DNA from: Persicitalea sp038235275
GTDB lineage: Bacteria > Bacteroidota > Bacteroidia > Cytophagales > Spirosomataceae
Length of the DNA: 64,000 nt
Assembly (NCBI GenBank): GCA_038235275.1
Contig: JBBSUC010000013.1
Span: 1 to 64,000 of the forward strand
Reading direction: 5' to 3'
The translations under genes and the position numbers were made by a program. Of the stretch, positions 33,500 through 42,352 are shown in pieces (the stretch's first letter is position 1; every line of letters begins with the position of its first letter). The notes under the pieces are model-generated. The model worked only from the letters and a program-made list of their open reading frames with translations. It was not told the DNA's origin and did not search any database.

Positions 33500-34648
33500 T
33501 TAAGCATTTAACAATTGGCGGGTTTTAGGAATATAGGACAGTTTGATTCCTAAAAAATCGGAAAGATCTTTCAAATCGATCCGGTTTTGGTCGAAGGCAG
33601 AAAAGGCAAGTGACAGGTAGGTTCTTCCTTTTTCTTTGATCGTTTCTTTGGGAATATTCCGGCCTTCCGGGTGTTTCGATCTGCCAAATGTTGGCTTATT
33701 CCACGCTTTGTGTTGCTCTTGGTAGTACGAAGGCGTGGTGAGGTTATTTTCCAACAGGCTTCTCAATACAGCCAAGGGGCCGACGTGGAAAATGCTACCT
33801 AATTCGATCAAATCCTTCTTCGCCCAAATCGGATGCCCGCGCTGCTGCAAAACGATCTCTGTCCGCAGGAGCCGGGAAGTCGGGATCAGCATCTCAGCGG
33901 CAAAGGAATTGCACCACTTCTCAATCTGTTGATTGGTGAACTCATTCAGATCGCACATCCCGCCTTCATTCAGGATGATATGCCCGACCTCATGAAATAA
34001 AGTGAAGATTTTCGAGGTGGCGCGCTCGCCCCCTCTCTTTATGCCGATGATCGGGATGATGTCATCGACTATTGAGAAACCCCGCAGATCGTCCTGGGTC
34101 AAACTCAACTGAAATACGGCAACTCCCAGGGATTCAATCTTTTCAATATAAGCTTCCAGGGCATAGTCAGTATCGCTTAAGGTAGATATCTCATCCAGAT
34201 TCCATCGGCTTCGCAGCGTGGCAGCGATTGATTTGGCGGAGTCATTTAAAGTAGCCCTTGCCCCAAAAGACGGGATTATGACATTGAATTCTTGCTTCAA
34301 CTCGACGAGTGACCCAGCCAATGCCCTGGCCTTGCGCACGGCAAGAATACTTTTCTCGTGAAAGTTTCCAAGTTTCACTGAATCGACCGACCTGCGGTCA
34401 GCAGGAAGGGGCTTTTCCCTGGGTGGTTCAGCCAGCAGTAGCGTAGCAATCGTTCGCTTGTAGGCTTTCGACAAAGCGTTCAATTCTTCCAGACTTGGGC
34501 GCTTTTCTCCCTCTTCCAGCGTAACCAGCTTTTTGTACGACAAGCCCGTTCGCTCAGCGGCCTGATTTCGGCTCATGGCAAGCGATTCCCGGGCCCAAAC
34601 GAGCACTCGGTTATTGGCGTCTATGTATATGTCGTTTTTCACTGTCAA
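33500..34648 (-). CDS. XRE-family regulator fused to ImmA/IrrE zinc peptidase domain (COG2856), putative antitoxin
   Basis: 382 residues from TTG 34648 (a GTG two codons later is possible). N-terminal HTH (ESLAMSRNQAAERTGLSYK..., residues about 16-65) and a C-terminal ImmA/IrrE domain with HEVGH at residues 219-223 and a conserved downstream region FTNQQIEKWCNSFAAEMLIP. In characterised relatives the peptidase cleaves a repressor or senses stress; here the neighbour is a PIN toxin rather than a cI-like repressor. A palindrome CCATGA-N5-TCATGG lies eight bases before the start, a likely operator for the HTH domain. The whole operon runs into pbpC. Confidence 0.87.
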   Translation of the reverse strand: MTVKNDIYIDANNRVLVWARESLAMSRNQAAERTGLSYKKLVTLEEGEKRPSLEELNALSKAYKRTIATLLLAEPPREKPLPADRRSVDSVKLGNFHEKSILAVRKARALAGSLVELKQEFNVIIPSFGARATLNDSAKSIAATLRSRWNLDEISTLSDTDYALEAYIEKIESLGVAVFQLSLTQDDLRGFSIVDDIIPIIGIKRGGERATSKIFTLFHEVGHIILNEGGMCDLNEFTNQQIEKWCNSFAAEMLIPTSRLLRTEIVLQQRGHPIWAKKDLIELGSIFHVGPLAVLRSLLENNLTTPSYYQEQHKAWNKPTFGRSKHPEGRNIPKETIKEKGRTYLSLAFSAFDQNRIDLKDLSDFLGIKLSYIPKTRQLLNA

Positions 34649-34655
34649 TTTAAGG

Positions 34656-34672
34656 CCATGAATTGATCATGG
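34656..34672. promoter_or_regulatory. Palindrome before the XRE-ImmA gene, candidate operator
   Basis: CCATGA and TCATGG are perfect 6-bp inverted half-sites with a 5-base spacer, ending eight bases before the start codon at 34648. A symmetric site directly in front of an HTH-encoding gene is the classic layout for autorepression. Confidence 0.55.
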
Positions 34673-34681
34673 AAGGTAAAG

Positions 34682-34714
34682 AGGAAGTAGACCAAACTGT
34701 GTGATCTACTTCCT
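34682..34714. terminator. Perfect 10-bp inverted repeat in the gap between XRE-ImmA and TreS; terminator or operator
   Basis: AGGAAGTAGA (34682-34691) and TCTACTTCCT (34705-34714) are perfect inverted repeats with a 13-base loop. For the minus-strand TreS gene it lies 60 bases after the stop; no strong T run follows, so it may equally be a second operator or an attenuator for the XRE-ImmA gene. Confidence 0.45.
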
Positions 34715-34773
34715 ACTACGCAATTTATGGATTATTCCGACTTCAACGCGGCTAGACGCAGCATGCTGCGTCT

Positions 34774-37700
34774 CTACATTTCCAACAACGAATTAATCAC
34801 CCGCAACGGTACCGTTGCCCAGTCCGGCCTTTCGTCCAGCTCGTGATTTAACTCGAAGATCGCCTTTTCCAGCAAATAGGTTTGCAGCAGCACGTGCAGG
34901 TCGTTTTCGTCGTCGGGGATGAAGGCGCTGCCTTTCACCGTACTGAGGTAAGCATCCAGGAAAACGCCCGAGGCGGCCTGAATCCAGCGCTCGGTTGGGG
35001 GCGTGAGTTTGGCGATGTCGTCATCGCCGACCTGGTCGTTGAAGAGCAGACTGGCGTAGGCGGCGTAGTGCAGCGACAGCAGCATATCGGCCACGTCGCG
35101 CAGCGGCGAGCGGCGCAGACGGCGTTCGCTGAAGCTGCGGTACGGATTGCCGCCAAACTCACAGATCGCCAAATCGTTGCCCGTGAACAGCACGTTGTCC
35201 AGCGTATAATCGCCGTGGATGCGGATCTTGACGGCGTCGATTTTTTTGTCGTAAATCTTTTTCAGCAAAGCCAGGATTTCGCCTTTGCGGGCCGCGATTT
35301 TTTTGGCCTCCAACTGCACATCTTCCGGCAGCGTTTTCAACTTTTTACCCTGATTTTGGAACGTCTCACGCACCAGTGATTGCAAGCCCGAGTACAGCGA
35401 CCGCTGGTAGTGCAGCGAAAAGCCCTCTGACCCGAAGTCGGGCGCGTCGGAGTTGGCCAGGGCCAGGTGCAACTCGCCCAGCCGCTCGCCCAGCATCCGC
35501 GTGGGGCCGACGACCGTGCCGCCAAACAGGTCGCGGAAATCGTCGGGGATGTTTTCGTGGGCTACGGGCGTGAACGCAGTCTGGCCCTCCAGCGGCGCAG
35601 GGCGTTTATCCTGTTCTATTATAAAGACGCGCTCGAAGTAATTGTTGACGCGTTCCCGCATAAACTTCCACATACCGACATTTCCCTCAGGGGCTTCCTG
35701 CAAAATACCCAGCGTGTAGCTGTCCCGACCTATTTTCCAATCCAGACCACCCGCGTAAGGAAGCATTTGCTCGAAATGCGCCTTTTCAGTCAGCACCCGC
35801 GTGATTTCCGCGTCGGGCTGGGCGGTTTTTTCCACGCGGCGGTAGAGTTTGAGGGCGTACTCGTCGTCGTACGAAATGATCGTCTCATGCCAGGAGCCGT
35901 GCATTTTGGTTTTCATTTCATCGGGCGCGGGCAGGTTATCGGCTTGGTAGGTCGCGAAATTCAGGCTACCGCCTTTCAGCTTCATCGGTGCGGCTTTGCC
36001 AAAATGCGTTAGCAGCATCCGCTGCATTTCCACCGTATAGTAGGTATCCACAAGCAGCCCTTCCTCGTCTCCGATGGTGAGGTTGGCGATCACGGCGGGC
36101 GGACAATTCTCGGAGATTTTCCGCAAGGCTTCCCCCGTCACAAAGGATACGGGCAGTTGGTAGTGTTCGGGCAAGCCGCTTTCGTACTGCACTTCCAGCA
36201 GCAACAAGTACGCCTGGTGTTCGCCCAAGTCCAGTTGCGCCGATTCGGCAATTTCGGTGCTGACCACCGTACGTTCTTTACCGATGAACCAGCCGACCTC
36301 CTGCAAATAACCCGGCAAAATCTTGCCTTCTAGTTTCTGGACGGAGCTTTTTTTCAACAGATCATCCCAACTCGCCAGTTTGAAGGACGGCTTCGGTGCC
36401 TGACCGTCCGACTCGGGATAGGCTTTTTCCAGCAAAAACCACTGGTAGCCGTGCGAGCCGAGCGTAAAGAAATACGGCTCGTCTTCCTTAATGATCGGGA
36501 AGCGGTTTTTGCTAAAAACATCGATGGGCAAATAGCCTTTGTAGGCCGACAAATCCAGCTCGGCGGGCTGCGTGTAGCGTGATAAATTCACCAAAACCAG
36601 AATCGTCTCGTCTTCGTAGCTGCGGGTGAAGGCCAGAATCTTAGGATTGCTCACCCACACGAATTCCATGTCGCCCCGGCTGAATGCCTTGAACTTCTTG
36701 CGCATGGTAATCATCCGCTTCATGAACCATAGCAGCGAGGAGGTATTGCGCCTCTGCGTCTCGACGTTCACGGCCTCGTAATGGTACTCGGGATCGAGAA
36801 TCACGGGCAGGTACAGCTTGTGCGGGTTGGTTTCGGAGAAGCCCGCGTTGCGGTCGGGCGACCACTGCATGGGCGTCCGCACGCCGTCACGGTCGCCGAG
36901 GTAGAAGTTGTCGCCCATGCCGATTTCGTCGCCGTAGTAAATTACGGGCGTGCCGTTGAGCGAAAACAGCAGGCAGTTCATCAGCTCGATTTTGCGGCGG
37001 TTGTTATCCAGCAACGGGGCCAGGCGGTGCCGGATGCCGAGATTGATCCGTGCCTTGGGGTCCTTGGCGTAGGCCTTGTACATATAGTCGCGCTCCTCGT
37101 CGGTGACCATTTCCAGCGTCAGCTCGTCGTGGTTGCGCAGGAACATCGCCCACTGCCCAGTCGCCGGGATCTCGGGCGTCTGCTCGAAGATGTCGATGAT
37201 TGGATAGCGGTCTTCCATTTGCAGCGCCATGTACATGCGCGGCATCACCGGGAAGTGGTAGTTCATATGGCACTCGTCGCCTTCACCCTCCCCGAAGTAC
37301 GAAGCCGAGTCTTCGGGCCACATATTTGCCTCGGCCAGCAGCGTGGTGCCGGGGTAGTGCTTGTCCACGTGCGCCCGGATTTTTTTCAGGAAATCGTGGG
37401 TTTCGGGCAGGTTCTCGCCGTTGGTGCCTTCGCGCTCGAAGAGGTAGGGCACAGCGTCGAGTCGGAAGCCGTCCACGCCCGTCTTGCACCAGTAATCCAG
37501 AACCTCGAAAATCTCCTTCTGCACCAGCGGACTGTCGTAGTTGAGGTCGGGCTGGTGGTGGAAAAAGCGGTGCCAGTAGTACTGCTGCGCCACGGGGTCC
37601 CAGGTCCAGTTGGAGGTTTCGGTGTCCAGGAAAATGATGCGTACGTCTTTATACTGGTTCGAATCATTGGTCCAGACGTAGTATTCCCGCTCGGGCGAAC

Positions 37701-38085
37701 CTTTCGGGGCCTTCCGCGCCCTCTGAAACCAGGGATGCTGGTCGGAAGTGTGGTTGATAACCAGCTCGATGATAACTTTCAGGTTGCGCTTGTGGGCTTC
37801 TTCGATGAAGGCCTGAAGCTGCTCGATATCGCCGTAATTGGGGTTGATGCTGTAATAATCGGCGATGTCGTAGCCGTCGTCACGCAGCGGCGAGGGATAA
37901 AAAGGCAATAGCCAGATGGCCGTGACGCCGAGGTCTTCGAGGTAATCCAGCTTCTCCATGATGCCCTGGAAATCGCCGATGCCGTCGCCGTTGCCGTCGC
38001 GGAAAGCTTTGATGTGGAGTTCGTAAATGATGGCATCCTTGTACCAATGGAGGTTGTCGTCGAGTGGAGTGGCTTTTGGGGACAT
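34774..38085 (-). CDS. treS: Trehalose synthase (maltose alpha-D-glucosyltransferase)/maltokinase fusion
   Basis: 1103 residues. The N-terminal GH13 (subfamily 16) part matches TreS: MLDYLEDLGVTAIWLLPFYP-type sequence, GVDGFRLDAVPYL with nucleophile D210, LAEANMWPEDS, FLRNHDELTLEMVTDEE, DGVRTPMQWSPDRNAGFS. It interconverts maltose and trehalose. From about residue 600 an APH-like maltokinase domain follows, ending in SERRLRRSPLRDVADMLLS. The kinase motifs are altered: HGDYT at 957-961 (family HGDYH) keeps the catalytic Asp, but the family DFEGEP reads CEFGGNP, so the metal-binding Asp becomes E976 and the next Glu becomes Gly. Maltokinase activity is therefore doubtful. No glgE or treZ nearby. 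Confidence 0.9.
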   Translation of the reverse strand: MSPKATPLDDNLHWYKDAIIYELHIKAFRDGNGDGIGDFQGIMEKLDYLEDLGVTAIWLLPFYPSPLRDDGYDIADYYSINPNYGDIEQLQAFIEEAHKRNLKVIIELVINHTSDQHPWFQRARKAPKGSPEREYYVWTNDSNQYKDVRIIFLDTETSNWTWDPVAQQYYWHRFFHHQPDLNYDSPLVQKEIFEVLDYWCKTGVDGFRLDAVPYLFEREGTNGENLPETHDFLKKIRAHVDKHYPGTTLLAEANMWPEDSASYFGEGEGDECHMNYHFPVMPRMYMALQMEDRYPIIDIFEQTPEIPATGQWAMFLRNHDELTLEMVTDEERDYMYKAYAKDPKARINLGIRHRLAPLLDNNRRKIELMNCLLFSLNGTPVIYYGDEIGMGDNFYLGDRDGVRTPMQWSPDRNAGFSETNPHKLYLPVILDPEYHYEAVNVETQRRNTSSLLWFMKRMITMRKKFKAFSRGDMEFVWVSNPKILAFTRSYEDETILVLVNLSRYTQPAELDLSAYKGYLPIDVFSKNRFPIIKEDEPYFFTLGSHGYQWFLLEKAYPESDGQAPKPSFKLASWDDLLKKSSVQKLEGKILPGYLQEVGWFIGKERTVVSTEIAESAQLDLGEHQAYLLLLEVQYESGLPEHYQLPVSFVTGEALRKISENCPPAVIANLTIGDEEGLLVDTYYTVEMQRMLLTHFGKAAPMKLKGGSLNFATYQADNLPAPDEMKTKMHGSWHETIISYDDEYALKLYRRVEKTAQPDAEITRVLTEKAHFEQMLPYAGGLDWKIGRDSYTLGILQEAPEGNVGMWKFMRERVNNYFERVFIIEQDKRPAPLEGQTAFTPVAHENIPDDFRDLFGGTVVGPTRMLGERLGELHLALANSDAPDFGSEGFSLHYQRSLYSGLQSLVRETFQNQGKKLKTLPEDVQLEAKKIAARKGEILALLKKIYDKKIDAVKIRIHGDYTLDNVLFTGNDLAICEFGGNPYRSFSERRLRRSPLRDVADMLLSLHYAAYASLLFNDQVGDDDIAKLTPPTERWIQAASGVFLDAYLSTVKGSAFIPDDENDLHVLLQTYLLEKAIFELNHELDERPDWATVPLRVINSLLEM

Positions 38086-38243
38086 GTATTCTTAGTGATG
38101 AATTATGAGATTGGGCGTATTAGCCCGTCAGCGACTTATTGAGCAAACAAGTTAGGAAAAAACGGGTGAAAGAAGGTAGTTTTAGGGCAAAATGGTGCTT
38201 TGAAGAAAAAGTAGGCACAACCGATTCAACTCCATAAAAAACT

Positions 38244-39323
38244 ATGAAACAACATATTACAACCTTCCTTTTATTCCTAACTACCTTCGCCCAAGCCCAG
38301 CCATACACCGTGGTGGACATCAAAGACGGGCAATTCTATATCAACGGCAGGCCAACTTACGAAGGCCGAACCTGGGAAGGGCATAAAATCGAAGGTTTGC
38401 TAATGAACTCCCGCATGGTGCAAGGAATTTTTGACGACCTGAACCCGGAAACGCGCGGCAAATTCGCTTATCCCGACACCCAGAAATGGGATGCCGACCG
38501 AAACACCGAAGAATTTGTGGCGGCCATGCCGATCTGGCGCTCCTTTGGGCTGAATGCCTTTACTCTTAACTTGCAGGGGGGCAGCCCGACGGGCTACGGT
38601 AATAGCGATTGGGTCAATTCGGCTTTTGACAAAAAGGGGAATTTGCGCAAAGACTACGTAAAACGCTTGGAACGCATCCTCGACCGAGCCGACGAACTGC
38701 ACATGGTCGTAATACTGGGGTACTTCTATTTTGGGCAGGACCAAAATCTGGCCGACGAAAAAGCCATCCTCAACGCCGTGGACAACGCCACCGACTGGAT
38801 ATTGAAGAAGGGCTACCGTCATGTGCTGATCGAGGTCGATAATGAATGCAATATCGATAAGTACGACCATGAAATCCTGAAATCCAAGCGGGTCAGTGAA
38901 CTCATCGAGCGCGTGAAGCAAAAGCAAAAGAATGGCTACCGCTTGCTGGTCAGCACCAGTTACGGTGGCGGCGCGCTGCCACAGCCTAACGTAGTGAAAA
39001 TAGCGGACTACATTTTATTGCACGGCAACGGCATCAAAGACCCGGCTAAAATTACGGAACTGGTTAAGAAAACTCGCGACGTGGCGGGCTACTACGGCCA
39101 GCCGATCGTTTTCAACGAGGACGACCATTTCGACTTCGATAAGCCCGTTAACAACTTCGTCAACGCCGTGAAAGCCAACGCTTCCTGGGGCTATTTCGAC
39201 TACCGAATGAAGGACGAAGGCTTCGCCGAAGGTTACCAAAGCATCCCCGCCGACTGGGGCATTGATTCGGAGCGGAAGAAGGGGTTTTTCAACAAATTGA
39301 AGGAAATAACCGGCGGATTGTAA
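38244..39323 (+). CDS. Secreted glycoside-hydrolase-like TIM-barrel protein
   Basis: 359 residues with signal peptide (TTFLLFLTTFAQAQ). The mature protein begins with a fold-typical DIKDGQFYINGRPTYEGRTWEG, and has FGLNAFTLNLQGGS, a barrel strand VVILGYFYFGQDQ, EVDNECN (Asn-Glu-like region of clan GH-A) and FNEDDHFDF near the second acid position. This is the layout of (beta/alpha)8 glycoside hydrolases of clan A, with Glu207-like and Glu/Asp near 288 as plausible acid and nucleophile. The family could not be named with confidence, and activity is an inference. Single gene, diverging from TreS across 158 bases in which I see no clear promoter. Confidence 0.6.
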   Translation: MKQHITTFLLFLTTFAQAQPYTVVDIKDGQFYINGRPTYEGRTWEGHKIEGLLMNSRMVQGIFDDLNPETRGKFAYPDTQKWDADRNTEEFVAAMPIWRSFGLNAFTLNLQGGSPTGYGNSDWVNSAFDKKGNLRKDYVKRLERILDRADELHMVVILGYFYFGQDQNLADEKAILNAVDNATDWILKKGYRHVLIEVDNECNIDKYDHEILKSKRVSELIERVKQKQKNGYRLLVSTSYGGGALPQPNVVKIADYILLHGNGIKDPAKITELVKKTRDVAGYYGQPIVFNEDDHFDFDKPVNNFVNAVKANASWGYFDYRMKDEGFAEGYQSIPADWGIDSERKKGFFNKLKEITGGL

Positions 39324-39349
39324 GGGGCAATAGAGCAAGCTTATTTTCC

Positions 39350-39808
39350 TCATTCAAAAAGCAGTGTGATCAACTCGGCCACGCAGACCGGCTTTTCCGA
39401 TCCTTCCAACTCAAAGGTACACTTGGTAATCACGCGGAAGCCGTCGGGTTTCTGCTCGGTCATTTCCTGCAAAATCATCCGCATCCTTACCCGGCTACCC
39501 GATGGTACGGGGGCCATGAAACGTACCATATTCGCGCCGTAGTTGATACCCACCTTCACGGAGTGAACCCGGTAGAGGTCGGCCATGAGCTTGGGGGCCA
39601 GGGCCAGCGTCAGGAAGCCGTGGGCAATGGTCGTTTTGTAGGGCGATTCCACGGCGGCTTTCTTACGGTCGATGTGAATCCACTGATGGTCACCCGTGGC
39701 GTCGGCAAAGTCGTCAATGTGCCCCTGCGTGATGGTTTCCCACGGGCTGACGCCGATTTCCTCGCCCACGCACTCCCGGAATTTGGCCAGATTTTGGAAG
39801 GTTTTCAT
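39350..39808 (-). CDS. MaoC-like (R)-specific enoyl-CoA hydratase
   Basis: 151 residues from the ATG at 39808 (KTFQNLAKFRECVGEE), which avoids a 16-residue leader. MaoC hot-dog motif: FADATGDHQWIHID (catalytic Asp and His) followed by TTIAHGFLTLAL. The enzyme hydrates trans-2-enoyl-CoA to (R)-3-hydroxyacyl-CoA. Last gene of a three-gene minus-strand operon after an APH-type kinase and an acyl-CoA dehydrogenase, 37 bases after the kinase gene. Confidence 0.92.
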   Translation of the reverse strand: MKTFQNLAKFRECVGEEIGVSPWETITQGHIDDFADATGDHQWIHIDRKKAAVESPYKTTIAHGFLTLALAPKLMADLYRVHSVKVGINYGANMVRFMAPVPSGSRVRMRMILQEMTEQKPDGFRVITKCTFELEGSEKPVCVAELITLLFE

Positions 39809-39845
39809 AAATCGTTGGATTTGGTTTTTAAATAAAAAACATGAT

Positions 39846-40916
39846 TCACATTTCATCGCGCGCCACCGCCTCCCCGGCTTTCTCCGACAGCGACGTTATC
39901 CCCACGAGCAGCCCGGCAAAACGCGCATCCTGCGTCAGCCCCTTCTTCCAGCGACCGTAAATCTGCTGAATAACCACCGTATTTTTAAACAGGCCGAAAA
40001 CGTAATAGTAGAGAATATTCGACAAATCGCGGCCACTTTTCTCGGCGTAGCGGTCGGCGAATTCTTTGCGCGTGAGGTTACCGGGTAGCCACGTCAGATT
40101 GAAGCTACGCTCGAAAGGACCATCGTCAGCTTCTGCCCAGTAAGACAGAGACGTGCCGACATCCATCAGCGGGTCACCAATGGTACACATCTCCCAATCC
40201 AGCACGGCCAAAATTTGGGATAAATCAGTGGGATTCAATACCAGGTTATCGTACTTATAATCGTTATGAATCAGCGTGGGCTTGTTTTCAACGGGTTTAT
40301 TTTGGGTAAGCCATTGGTATAATTGTTCCATGACGGGCAGGTCGTCGGTTTGGGCTACAAGGTAGCGGCGGTACCAGCCTTCCACTTGCCGTATGATGTA
40401 GCCCTCGGGCTTTCCCAGCTGAATTAGGCCCGTAGCTTCGAGGTCGAGCGTGTGCAAATCCACCAGATTGTCTACCAACGCTTCCGAAGTGGCCCGTAAT
40501 TTATTGACCGTCAAATTCAACTTCGCCGCCGTTTGCGCCCGCAGGATCACGCCCGACACGCGCTCCATAATATAAAACGGGCAACCCATCACTTCCAAAT
40601 CGTCACAAAGTAAAACTGGCTCGGGAATCTTGGTATAACCTGCCTCCTGAACCATCGTCAGCACCCGGTACTCGCGGGCCATATCATGGCCGCCTTTGAT
40701 GTGTTCGGCCCCAAAAGGCGGGCGGCGCAGCACAAACTCTTTTTTGTCCTGGGTTTTGAGCAAATACGTGAGGTTTGAATAGCCACCGGAGAACTGCCTT
40801 ACCTCTACGACGGGCGACGTGAAGGGAGCCGAACCAAGCAAGTATTTATTCAAAGAAACTAGCTCAATTTCTTCGCCTGCCCGTACTTGCGCTGGTTGGT
40901 CAACATTTTGTTTCAT
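39846..40916 (-). CDS. Phosphotransferase-family (APH-like) acyl-CoA kinase, LvaA/ACAD10-11 kinase type
   Basis: 356 residues from the ATG at 40916. Aminoglycoside-phosphotransferase-like fold: FSGGYSNLTYLLK (nucleotide loop), FVLRRPPFG, LIHNDYKYDNLVLNP (catalytic Asp and Asn) and AVLDWEMCTIGDPLMDVG (metal-binding Asp). This branch is the one joined to acyl-CoA dehydrogenase in ACAD10/ACAD11 and separate as LvaA in Pseudomonas putida, where it phosphorylates 4-hydroxyacyl-CoA. Its position between an acyl-CoA dehydrogenase and a MaoC hydratase supports a like role. The substrate is inferred. Confidence 0.87.
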   Translation of the reverse strand: MKQNVDQPAQVRAGEEIELVSLNKYLLGSAPFTSPVVEVRQFSGGYSNLTYLLKTQDKKEFVLRRPPFGAEHIKGGHDMAREYRVLTMVQEAGYTKIPEPVLLCDDLEVMGCPFYIMERVSGVILRAQTAAKLNLTVNKLRATSEALVDNLVDLHTLDLEATGLIQLGKPEGYIIRQVEGWYRRYLVAQTDDLPVMEQLYQWLTQNKPVENKPTLIHNDYKYDNLVLNPTDLSQILAVLDWEMCTIGDPLMDVGTSLSYWAEADDGPFERSFNLTWLPGNLTRKEFADRYAEKSGRDLSNILYYYVFGLFKNTVVIQQIYGRWKKGLTQDARFAGLLVGITSLSEKAGEAVARDEM

Positions 40917-40961
40917 AACATTTATTTCAAGGTATAAGGCCTTTTTGCCAACCGCCAAAAA

Positions 40962-42176
40962 CTATTTCCTCCGCGTATCCAATCCGTAGCCTTTCAAAAT
41001 ATTCCGCGCCAGCGCGGCTTTGTGCACCTCGTCGGCTCCATCGTAAATCCGGGCGGCGCGTTCGTGGGTGTACCAGTACGACAGCAGAATGTCGCTCGTC
41101 ATGCCCAGCGCCCCGTGGACTTGAATGGCGCGGTCCACCACGCGCAACATCATGTTGGCAGTAAAGAACTTAATCATCGAAATCTCGTCGCGCACGGCGG
41201 CGGCCCCCTGCTCGTCAATGTGGCGGGCCGTGCGCAGCACCAGCAGCCGGGCGGCGTCGATTCCGGCGCGACTATCGGCGATGAAGCCCTGGATAAATTG
41301 CTTGTCACCCAGCACGGTGTTTTCGTCCAATTCGCGACTAACAGCATAGCGGCACATGAGGTCGAAACTGCGCTCGGCGATGCCGATAAACCTCATGCAG
41401 TGGTGGATGCGTCCCGGCCCGAGACGCTCCTGCGCCAGCAAAAATCCGGCTCCTTCCGGCCCAATGAGATTCGCCTGCGGCACCCGCACATTTTCGTAGC
41501 GCATTTCGGCGTGGCTCGCCCAACTGTCGCCCGTGTGGCCCATAATCTGAATATTTCGCACCAGCGTGACGCCCGGCGCGTCCATCGGCACCAGAATCTG
41601 GCTGGCTTGTTGATATTTCGACGCCTCGGGATTGGTAACCGCCATGACGATGATGAAAGCCGCTCCGTCCGCCGAGCTCGTAAACCACTTGTGGCCGTCG
41701 ATGACGTAGTCGTCGCCATCCTTGACCGCCGTGGTACCCATGCGCGTGGGGTTGGAACCCGCGTACTCCGGCTCGGTCATGCTGAAACAGCTACGGATTT
41801 CGCCCGCCATGAGCGGTTTGAGGTACTTTTCTTTCAGATGCGCCGGGGCGTATTTGTGCAAAAGCTCGGTATTGCCAATGTCGGGCGCCTGGGTGTTGAA
41901 CACAAAATGTCCGAAGGGCGACCGCGCCAGCACCTCGCTGATTTGCCCAAACTCGCAGAGCGACAAAGCCAGCCCGCCGTCCGCCTCGGGCAAGTGCAGC
42001 CCCCACAACCCGGCTTCCTTCACCCGTTTTCTTTTGGCAAGAAGCGTAGGTTCAATGTGGGAAAAATCCTGCGTGAGGTTTTCGGTCGTTTCGAGTGGAT
42101 AAAGTTCGGTTTCGACAAACTCCTGAATTTGGGGTAATAAAGAACGCAGGCGTTCGGTGGCAAAAAGACTTTCCAT
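40962..42176 (-). CDS. Acyl-CoA dehydrogenase family protein, LvaC/ACAD10-11-like context
   Basis: 404 residues from the ATG at 42176, preferred over 42200 because a promoter box at 42203-42210 leaves room for only the shorter form. Flavin fold: CFSMTEPEYAGSNPTRMGTTAV, DDYVIDGHKWFTSSADGA, GPEGAGFLLAQERLGPGR, and the C-terminal QVHGALGMTSD with HERAARIYDGADEVHK. First gene of the operon; the kinase gene follows after 45 bases. In the levulinate pathway the equivalent protein removes phosphate to give an enoyl-CoA rather than simply dehydrogenating; here an ordinary dehydrogenase is also possible. Confidence 0.9.
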   Translation of the reverse strand: MESLFATERLRSLLPQIQEFVETELYPLETTENLTQDFSHIEPTLLAKRKRVKEAGLWGLHLPEADGGLALSLCEFGQISEVLARSPFGHFVFNTQAPDIGNTELLHKYAPAHLKEKYLKPLMAGEIRSCFSMTEPEYAGSNPTRMGTTAVKDGDDYVIDGHKWFTSSADGAAFIIVMAVTNPEASKYQQASQILVPMDAPGVTLVRNIQIMGHTGDSWASHAEMRYENVRVPQANLIGPEGAGFLLAQERLGPGRIHHCMRFIGIAERSFDLMCRYAVSRELDENTVLGDKQFIQGFIADSRAGIDAARLLVLRTARHIDEQGAAAVRDEISMIKFFTANMMLRVVDRAIQVHGALGMTSDILLSYWYTHERAARIYDGADEVHKAALARNILKGYGLDTRRK

Positions 42177-42202
42177 AAATATTCTTTGGGAGCGGTGCAA
42201 TC

Positions 42203-42210
42203 CAAAAATA
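42203..42210 (-). promoter_or_regulatory. Candidate -7 box (TATTTTTG) of the acyl-CoA operon
   Basis: Minus-strand TATTTTTG fits TAnnTTTG and places the start about 20 bases before the ATG at 42176. No clear -33 TTG. The gap 42177-42352 is AT-rich and otherwise shows no gene. Confidence 0.42.
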
Positions 42211-42352
42211 GCATTTTACCCTGACCTTCTCTCTAAAATTCAAGTAATAAGTTCGCAGGATAATATCGTAAAACAGCATCTTTTGCTTGAATCTCAATAA
42301 TTTTTATTAGTATTTTTCAAAAAAGGATAAGTATTCTCAACGTATATCCTAG

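Noticed and set aside
36781..37911. Long plus-strand open frame opposite TreS
   Set aside because: Shadow of the GH13 region; no signal peptide, no family motif, and the minus-strand product is complete and well conserved.
41022..42137. Long plus-strand open frame opposite the acyl-CoA dehydrogenase
   Set aside because: Shadow frame with repetitive H/R/V-rich composition and no recognisable domain.
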